A program made the translations under genes and the position numbers. This document shows positions 34,509 to 44,100 of a stretch of DNA of 64,000 nt, in pieces (positions within the stretch are counted from its first letter, which is position 1; the number at the start of each line of letters is the position of its first letter). The stretch lies in contig JANQMD010000022.1 of the NCBI GenBank assembly GCA_028280265.1, positions 53,134 to 117,133 of the forward strand, given 5' to 3'. Source of the stretch: Flavobacteriaceae bacterium (lineage in GTDB: Bacteria > Bacteroidota > Bacteroidia > Flavobacteriales > Flavobacteriaceae). Below the pieces are notes generated by a model. That model had not been told where the DNA came from. It made no database searches and saw nothing but the letters and a program-made list of their open reading frames with translations.

Positions 34509-35165
34509 TTAAAATTGCTTTATTCTACCTATGGTTCTTGCCGATATTACGAAGTCTGTGGTTTGCACATGACCATTCATATTACAATCGGAATTATTGT
34601 ATACATTAATAAGTCCAATTTTTGGGGCTAAACTTACAACGTCTGTGGTTTGCACGCTTTTGTTTTGATTCGCATCTCCTGCAAACATTCCATAAACTCC
34701 TTCAGCTACTGGATGCATTGCATTGTTTTTTCCAAAAACCATGTTGATATTATTGGTAAAATCTATGGATGTTGCTGTAGAGGAAAGACTATGCGCTTGC
34801 CCTGTAACAATGGGAAGATGATTTCTATGAGCAATAGAAACGTAGTAGGTATCGGCAGGTAGAAACGTAGATATTTCTGAGGTACCGTCTACAGCTACAA
34901 CATCTCCATCTCGCTGAACAAAAGCCGAAATACGGGCTAGTACTCCACCGGCAATATTGCTCTTGTCTCGTATCTCAACTAAGACCCAATCTACAATGGC
35001 ATTAGATCCCGTAACATTGAATACCGATGCATTGGCAGTAGCTGGTGCACTGGTGTAAGGTGATGTTGTTGGAATTACTCCTAAGGATCGTAAATCATCA
35101 TTCATAAGATTATTTGTTGTATTGTAAGGCCCGTGTAAAAAGACTTTGAGAGATAACTTTACTAT
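34509..35165 (-). repeat. Duplicated 218-codon C-terminal block (copy in the 4032-aa gene)
   Basis: This is the partner of 24114-24770. Dockerin-like loops DANQNKSVQTTD and DCNMNGHVQTTD keep Asp1, Asn3, Asn5 and Asp12 of a calcium EF-hand-type loop. The ten C-terminal residues are the same as in the other copy. Confidence 0.9.
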
Positions 35166-38100
35166 AGGGTTATTTGTAAATATAACACTTTTATTGCTAT
35201 TTACTGGCCCTGTCGCATTTAATATTGCAGCTGCATTGTTCCCTGCAAATGCGCTATTGGCAAAGTTAAAAGTAATACCTGCAACATTATTCGCTGCTTG
35301 ATGATTTGTAGCACTGCCTGATAAGGTTAGCGTAGCTACTTTTCCATTCGACGAAATAGCTACAGAAGGAGTTAAGCCAGCTGGTATGTTTCCTAAAGTA
35401 ACATCTGTTCCAACAGTTAAAGTACCGTCGGCATTTCTAAAAGTCTCACCTCCTCCTGTAAGCGTAGCAACAATCGATCCTGATACAGCACCTGTATTTG
35501 CCGATGTCTCACTAAAACCTGTACCTGAATAAGCGATTGAAGAATTACTGGTAAATGTAACTCCTATATTACTGCTTGCTGGACCAGTAGCATTCAATAC
35601 GCTAGCTGCATTGTCTCCTGTAAGTGCGCCATTCGCAAAGTTAAAGGTAATATCGGTAACGTTGTTGGCTTCTTGATGATTTGTGGCACTGCCCGATAAG
35701 GTTAATGTGGCTGTTTGAAACAACTTAGTAGTTTTCAATATTTTTTGAGTATCTCCTTCAGCTACAGCAATTACGGTCCCATTCGCATGAACTATATTGT
35801 TCCATCCGCTACCTGTAACCTCAGCTATAGCGGTAGATGTCCAGTTGACACCGTCTGTAGAGGTTACTATTTCTGATGCATTGCTTCCTACTGCCATAAA
35901 AATTCCTCCTCCAAAAGTCACGCTTCTTAAATTGCTTGCTATAGAACTAGCTCCTAGAGTCCAAGAAATTCCATTGGAAGAAGTCATAACTCTTCCATCG
36001 GAGGATACCGCTACAAACGTTCCTTTTCCATACGTAACAGAAACCCAAGAAATCCCTGAGGTATTGCTATCTTCTGTTGTAGTCCAACTTGTACCATTGC
36101 TAGAATAAGCACTTGTAACAGATGTGTTTGATCCATTCACAACAACATATTTCCCATTCCCATAGGTGATGGAGGCAAGCGAACCAGATACTAGTGATCT
36201 TGTCCATTTAGCTCCTTTATTCGTTGAAACATAAATATTTTGAAAAAAAGGCACTTGATTATACCCTATTGTGAAAAGCACACCGTTTAGATAGCGTACT
36301 TCATTCATAGGCATAGATCCATCATAGCCTGTTTGTGTCCAGGTGACTCCATCTGGAGAGGAGAAAACCTTATGAGTAGCAGTAGCATTATCCGTTAGAG
36401 CAAAAAACAGACCATCTCCATAAGTTACAGAAACCAATTCAAATGATTGAGGAATTGTTGTTGCTGTCCATGTCAATCCACCGTCTGTTGATCTCATGAT
36501 TTTATTCGTTCCTGAACCTGAGTTTCCTACGGCCACATAGGTATTATTTCCATAAGCAATATCTTTCCAGTTTCCTGTCAAAGCTGTTTGTGTTGTCCAT
36601 GTAGGAGGTGCTACTGTTAATTGAGCAGACAAACCACTTGGAACGTTTCCTAAGCTTAAATGAGAGGTAATGTTATTAGAGGCAAAACTTTCACTCCCGC
36701 TTAGTGAAGCTATAATGGAACCTGATACAGCTCCAGTATTAGCTGCCGTTTCACTAAAGCCTGCACCTGAATAAGCAATCGAAGAATTGGCTGTAAAAGT
36801 AATTCCTTTGTTACTACTTGCTGGACCTGTAGCATTGGATACCGAAGCAGCATTATTACTTGTAAATGCACTATTGGCAAAGTTAAAAGTAATATCAGGA
36901 ACATTGTTGTTAGCATCATGATTTATAGCACTTCCTGATAAGGTTAAGGTGGCTGTTGTTTTATAGGATGTGGTTTTTATTAATCTTTGAGCTCCGTTAT
37001 CTGCTACTGCAATAAAATTATCGTTGAGGTATTTAACACTTTTCCATCTACTATTGGGTACTGTTGTATCCATTGTCCAATTGATGCCATCTGAGGAAGT
37101 CATCATTTTTTCGTCAGTAGCAACCGCTACAAATGTGCCTGCTCCATAGGTAACACTTTTCCAAGCATGAGCTCCTGCCGCATTTCGAAGCGTCCAATTG
37201 ATCCCATCTGGAGAAGTTACTACTCGATTGGTACCACTAGGAGCAACGGCAACAAACAAGCCATTTCCATAAGTAATGGAAGACCATCCATTTTGGGGGA
37301 TGCTCGTTGTTGAACTCCATGAAGCTGCCGACGAACTAAAAACGTCGGTACTTGAAGTAAGACTTGGCTCTGTAGTTCCATTACCTGTTGAAGTTAAAAC
37401 AACATATCGTCCATTTCCGTAGGCCATAGACGAGATGATTTGAGTACTACCAAGAGATACGGGTCTGGAAAAACTCCAATTCATTCCATCAGAGGAAGAT
37501 AGAATTCCTTGAGGTCCAGATGTAGTTACAAAAAATCTGTTGTTGATGTATTTGATCTTGGATGCGCTCATTAAGTTAAGATTATTAGAGTCAATACCTT
37601 CAATATTGCCCAAACTTTTATATGTCCAAGTAATGCCATCAGAAGAAGTTAAGAATCCATTATTTTGATTGATACCTTCACTGTTATATTTTCGGATTGG
37701 TATTACAAACAAACCACTTCCATAAGCCACACTCTGCAAGAGAGAATGAGAAACCGTTCTATTCTCCCATGTTACGCCATCCGAAGAAGTTGATACTTTA
37801 GTATTGTTGTTCACTATTACATAGACTCCATTTCCATAAGCAACATCAAATCGTTCTTCATCATTCAACGCCTGAGCTGACCAGGATAGATTGTTATCGG
37901 TAACCGACAATTGAGCAGATAAACCTGTGGGTATATTTCCTAAAGTTACATGGGATGTCAAATTGGTTTGCGCAAAAGTCTCGCCTGTAAGTTTTATATT
38001 TATAGAGTTTTCCACAGTTCCTTCATTGGTTGAAGTTTCTGAGAATCCCCCTGTGTAAGCAATCGATCCATTATTAGTGAAATAAACGCCTCTCTTACTA

Positions 38101-41100
38101 ATGACTGGTCCTGTAGCATTGAAAACTGCTGCTGCAATATTCCCTGTAAATGCACTATTGGCAAAAGTAAAAGTAATATCTCCAGTACCGTGAGATTGTT
38201 GGTGATTTGTAGCTGTCCCTGTTAGCGTTAAGGTAGCTATTTTTCCATTCCCTGAAATAGCTACAGAAGGAGTTAAGCCAGCTGGTATGTTTCCTAAAGT
38301 AACATCTGTTCCAACAGTTAAAGTACCATCGGCATTTCTAAAAGTCTCACCTCCACCAGTGAGCGTAGCAACGATCGATCCTGATACTGAACCCATATTT
38401 GCCGATGTCTCGTTAAAGCCTGCTCCCGAATAAACGATCGATGCATTGTTGGTATAGGTAATGCCTCTATTGCTATTCGCCCCACCTGTGGCATTCAATA
38501 CTGAGGCTGCATTGCCTCCTGTAAATGCACTATTGGCAAAAGCAAAGGTAATATTGGTAATATTGTTTATTGCCTGATGATTCGTGGCATTGCCTGATAA
38601 GGTTAGCGTAGCTACTTTTCTATTCCCTGAAATATCTACTGAAGACGTGAAGCCTGCTGGGATATTTCCTAAAATTACATCCGTTCCAACAGTTAAACTA
38701 CTATTGGTATTGGTAAAGGTTTCATCTCCTGTAAGCGTAGCAACAATCGACCCTGATACCGATCCTAAATTTGCCGATGTCTCATTAAAGCCTCCTGAAT
38801 ACGAAATTGAGGGATTGTCTATAAAGGAAATACCTCTACGGCTACTCGCTGGACCTGTAGCATTAAACACCGAGGCTGCATTGCCTCCTACAAATGCTCC
38901 ATTAGCAAAATCGAAAGTAATATCAGTAACATTGTCCGATTCCTGATGATTCGATACACTACCTGTTAATCCGAAAGTAGCTGTGGTTCCATTATTAGAA
39001 ACAATTACTGTAGGTGTAAGTCCTGCGGGTACATTTCCTAGGGTCACATGAGATAATAAGCCACTTGTCACAAAAGTTTCGCCACCTGTAAGTGTTGCAA
39101 TAATTCCATCTGATAACGATCCTGTATTCGTCAGAGTCTCATTAAGCCCTCCGGAATACGAAATCGATGAATTGTTGGTAAAAGAAATACCTTTATTACT
39201 ACTTGCTGGTCCTGTGGCATTCAACACGGGGGCTGCATTACCTCCTGCAAATGCACTATTTTTAAAATCGAAGGTGATATCTGCAACATTATTTTGATGA
39301 TTTATGGCACTGCCTGTTAAAGTTAGCGTCGCCTCTTTTCCATTTGCCGAAATAGCTACCGAAGGAGTCAAGCCATCTGGTATGTTTCCTAAGGTAACAT
39401 CTGTTCCAACAATTAAAGTACCACCTGTTTTGGTAAAGGTTTCACTCCCTGTAAGCGTAGCAACAATCGATCCTGATACAGCTCCCAAATTTGCCGATGT
39501 TTCACTAAAGCCTGTGCCTGAATAAGCAATCGAAGAATTGGCTGTAAAAGTAATTCCTTTATTACTACTTGCTGGACCTGTAGCACTTAATACGATAGCT
39601 GCATTGCCTCCTGCAAATGCAGTATTTTTAAAATCGAAGGTGATATCTACAACATTATTTTGATGATTTGTAGCACTGCCTGTTAAAGTTAGCGTAGCTA
39701 TTTTTCCATTCGCTGAAATAGCTACTGAGGGGGTTAATCCTGCAGGTATGTTTCCTAAAACCACATCTGTTCCAACTATTAAAGTACCACCTGTTTTAGT
39801 AAAGGTTTCACTTCCTGTAAGTGTAGCAACAATCGATCCTTGCACAGATCCTAAATTTGCCGATGTCTCACTAAAACCTGTACCTGAATAGGCGATTGAA
39901 GGGTTATCTGTAAAGGTTATTCCTAAATTACTATTCACAGGACCTGTAGCATTCAATATCACTGCTGCATTGCCAGTTTGAAAAGCACTATTTTTAAAGT
40001 CGAAAGTAATATTGGAAACATTATTCGCAGACTGGTGATTCGTAGCAGTGCCTGTGAAGGTCAACACAGCTGATGATGAATTCGGTGAAACATTTATTAA
40101 CGGAGTTAAACCTTCGGGTACATTACCCAATATTACATCTGTTCCTACAACTAAAGCGCCTCCTGGATTGCTAAATCCAAGTGATGGATTAGTCCTAATT
40201 TCAGCTTCAGGTAACAATCGTATTTGAATACCTCCCTCCTCTATAGACCCTATATTTGAATTGCTCTCAATAGGAAGAGCGCCAAGAGATCCTTCCGAAC
40301 CAAAAAGTCCATAATACCCAATAGATAAATTGTCTGTAAATGCAATACTTTTACCACTACTTGCTGGACCTGTAGCACTTAATACGATAGCTGCATTGCC
40401 TCCTGCAAATGCAGTATTTTTAAAATCGAAGGTGATATCTGCAACATTGTTCGTTGTTTGATGATTCGTGGCACTGCCTGTTAAAGTTAGCGTCGCTATT
40501 TTTCCACTCCCTGAAATAGCTACTGAGGGGGTTAAACCTGCAGGTATGTTTCCTAAAATCACATCTGTTCCAACAATTAAAGTACTACCTGTTTTAGTAA
40601 AGGTTTCACTTCCTGTAAGCGTAGCAACAATCGATCCTGATACAGCTCCCAAATTTGCCGATGTCTCACTAAAGCCTGTGCCTGAATAAGCAATCGAAGA
40701 ATTATTAGTAAATGTAACTCCTACATTACTGCTCGCTGGGCCAGTAGCATTCGATACCAAAGAAGCATTGCCTCCTGTAAATGCAGTGTTCGCAAAGTCA
40801 AAAGTAATATTAGAAACATTATTCGCTACTTGGTGATTTGTGGCATTGCCAGATAAGGTTAAAGTAGCTGTTGTTTTATAGGATGTAGTATGCAATAAAT
40901 TTTGAGTTCCAGTTGATGCTACTGCTATAAAATTATTATTAAGGTACTTGATACTGCTCCAAGAACTACCAGGTACTGTTGCATCCATTGTCCAGTTGAT
41001 ACCGTCTGAAGAGACCATCATTTGTCCAGTGTCTGCCACTGCTACAAATGTTCCTGCACCATAGGTGACATTTTTCCAAGAATGTGCCCCTGCTGCATTA

Positions 41101-44100
41101 CGAAGCGTCCAATTGATCCCATCTGGTGAGGTAACCACTCGATTGGTACCACTAGGAGCAACCGCAACAAACAGACCATTTCCATAGGTAATAGAAGACC
41201 ATCCGTTTTGAGGGATGTTGGTTGTTGAACTCCATGAAGCTGCTGAAGTACTAAGAATGTTGGTACTTGAAGTAAGAGTTGGCTCAGAAGTACCATTGCC
41301 AGTAGAAGTTAAAACAACATATCGTCCATTTCCATAGGCCATAGACGAGATGGCTTGGGTACTACCAAGAGATACAGGTCTTGAAAAACTCCAATTTGTA
41401 GTATCATCAGAAGAAAACATCCCTGTGGTTCCTACTGCAAAAAACGTGTTATTAATATGAAACACTTTGGCTAAGTTTGGAACAACAAAACTTCCATTAA
41501 AATTAACAAGAGGTAAAGTCTTAAAGCTCCAGTCAACTCCATTAGAAGAGGTAGCAAATCCTGCATCTGATTGTGATCCGCCAGCATTATACGCAGCAAC
41601 AAACAATCCTTTTCCATAGGTTATAGAAGAAAAGTTATTTTTTGCAAGGGAAGATACATTATTCCATGCATTCAAATCTGTAGAAGTTGCCATCGATGGA
41701 GCTACAGCATTTTTAGCAATTAATATATAGGTACCATTCCCATAAACTATGTCATACCAAGAATTAATTGAATTTGTCTTTGCCGTCCAAGAAAGATTGG
41801 CATCGGTAACCGATAATTGAGCAGACAAGCCTGCTGGAATGTTTTGTAAAGTTACATGAGAACTTAAATCGGTCTGAGCAAAGGTATCTTCTGTAAGTTT
41901 AATATTAATTGTGTTTTCTACCGCTCCCAGATTCGCAGAGGTTTCAGAGATTCCTCCTGTATAAGCAATCGAAGGATTATTTGTGAAGACAACATGTTTA
42001 CCACTACTTGCTGGTCCTGTTGCATTCAATACTGATGCTCTATTGCCCCCTGTAAATGCACTATCTTTAAAGTCGAAGGTGATATTAGCAACATTGTTCG
42101 CTGCCTGATGATTCGTGGCACTACCCGATAAGCTTAGCGTCGCTACTTTCCCATCCGCTGAAATAGCTATGGATGCGACCAGTCCTGCAGGGATATTTCC
42201 TAAAGTGACATCTGTTCCCACCGTTAAGTTACCATCAGCATTGGTAAAGGTTTTATTTCCAGTTATTGTAGCAACAATCGAACCTAATACAAATCCTGTA
42301 TTGGTTGAGGCCTCATAAAAGCCTATACCTGAATACGTTATTTTAGGGTTGAATGCAAAGTTAATACCTTTATTACTACTCGCAGGTCCTGTGGCATTCA
42401 ATACTGAGGCTGCATCGCCTCCTACAAATGCAGTGTTTTTAAAGTCGAAGGTAATATCGGTAACATTATTATCCCCTTGATGATTCGTGGCGTTACCTGA
42501 TAAGCTTAGCGTAGCTATTTTTCCATTCCCTGAAATAGCTATGGATGCGACCAGTCCTGCAGGGATATTTCCTAAAGTGACATCTGTTCCTACCGTTAAG
42601 TTACCATCAGCATTGGCAAAGGTTTTATTTCCAGTTATTGTAGCAACAATCGAACCTTCTACAGCTCCTGTATTGCCTGAAGATTCACTAAAACCTGCGC
42701 CTGAGTAAGCAATCGATGCATTTTCTGTGAAGGTAATACCTTTGCCACTACTTGCTGGGCCTGTAGCATTCAATACTCTAGCTGCATTGCCTCCTGAAAA
42801 TACATTATTGGCAAAGTTAAAAGTAATATCTGCAACATTATTCACTGCTTGATGATTCGTAGCATTGCCCGACAAGGTTAAGGTAGCTGTGGTTCCGTCT
42901 CCAGAAATGACCACTGATGGTGTAAGACCTGTGGGTATTCCTGTTAAGGTTACATCAGTACCGATCGCTAAGCTTCCACCAGATGAGGCAAAAACTTCAT
43001 TTCCTGATAACGTCGCTATAATGGACCCTGTTACAGCCCCTGTGTTGGCAGACTCTTCAGTAAATCCTCCTGAATAAGCAATAGAACCTTGTCCTGCTCC
43101 CTGAACTATTTGAAATGGTATATTTTCAACAATACTCAATTGGTAATTATTGGATAAAGCCAATGTTCCTTGGGCAATATTGTAGTTCCCTAATGACTCA
43201 CCCGCTGCTCTCGACAAGCTTCCTGTAAAGGAATCACTTCCTACCAAGCTTCCTTGAGTTATTTGATAGGTAAGTGTTGGGTCTGCGTAACCATAGTTCT
43301 TAGATTGCCCTGAGTTTGGTGTTACTTGAATCGTTCTTTTTTGCACCACCAAATCGTGTTCAGAACTTGAAGGGAAGTAATTAACATCCCCTGGATGAGA
43401 GGCTGTAATTTTGGTTGTACCCGCTCCTACAATGGTCACTGTACTTCCACTTACTGTAGCCACACTTGTATTTGAACTTGAATAAGTTATAGGTAGGCCT
43501 CTATTTGAAGTTGCTGTTAGGGCAAAATTGGCATCGCCATAGGTTTTTTGTGCAATTGAGGGAAAATTAACAATCTGTGATTGTCTACCTACTCCAATAG
43601 TTTTCTGAACCGTCTTTGCAGAGTAAGCAAGTGTAGTAGACCCAAGAGGCGCTATCACTTCAGGAATCACAAGTTGTACGGTAACTGTACCCTCTGCATT
43701 GGGTGTTAACTGATTACCCGATAGTACGGAATTTGTAGGGTCTGGTGCCACAATGCTATACGCAATTGAATTCTTATGACTCTCTTTGAACGCATGAGGC
43801 AATGTGGGATTTATAGTGTGAGCTACTCCTATTTGTGTTATATGTGGCAGCGTAAAATCATAATCTACTTGATAAACTCCATTAACAGCAGATGCGGCAA
43901 TAAATAAAAAGTGTGTAGTGATGGAGTGCGCTATGTAATTGGCCGTCTCTGGAACTGATATTCGAAAATTAACAACTGCACTGCTGGTATTATTGGTTGC
44001 ATCTACCGTAGCATTGTTAGTCCCTGATGTAGCAAAACCATGGTTGTTTCCTACGATTTCAAAAGTTGGAGATGCTCCAGAATTGTTGATTGCTATCGCA

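Noticed and set aside
38584..43077. Plus-strand open frames in the 4032-aa gene
   Set aside because: Same reason: mirror translation of the repeat units on the opposite strand.
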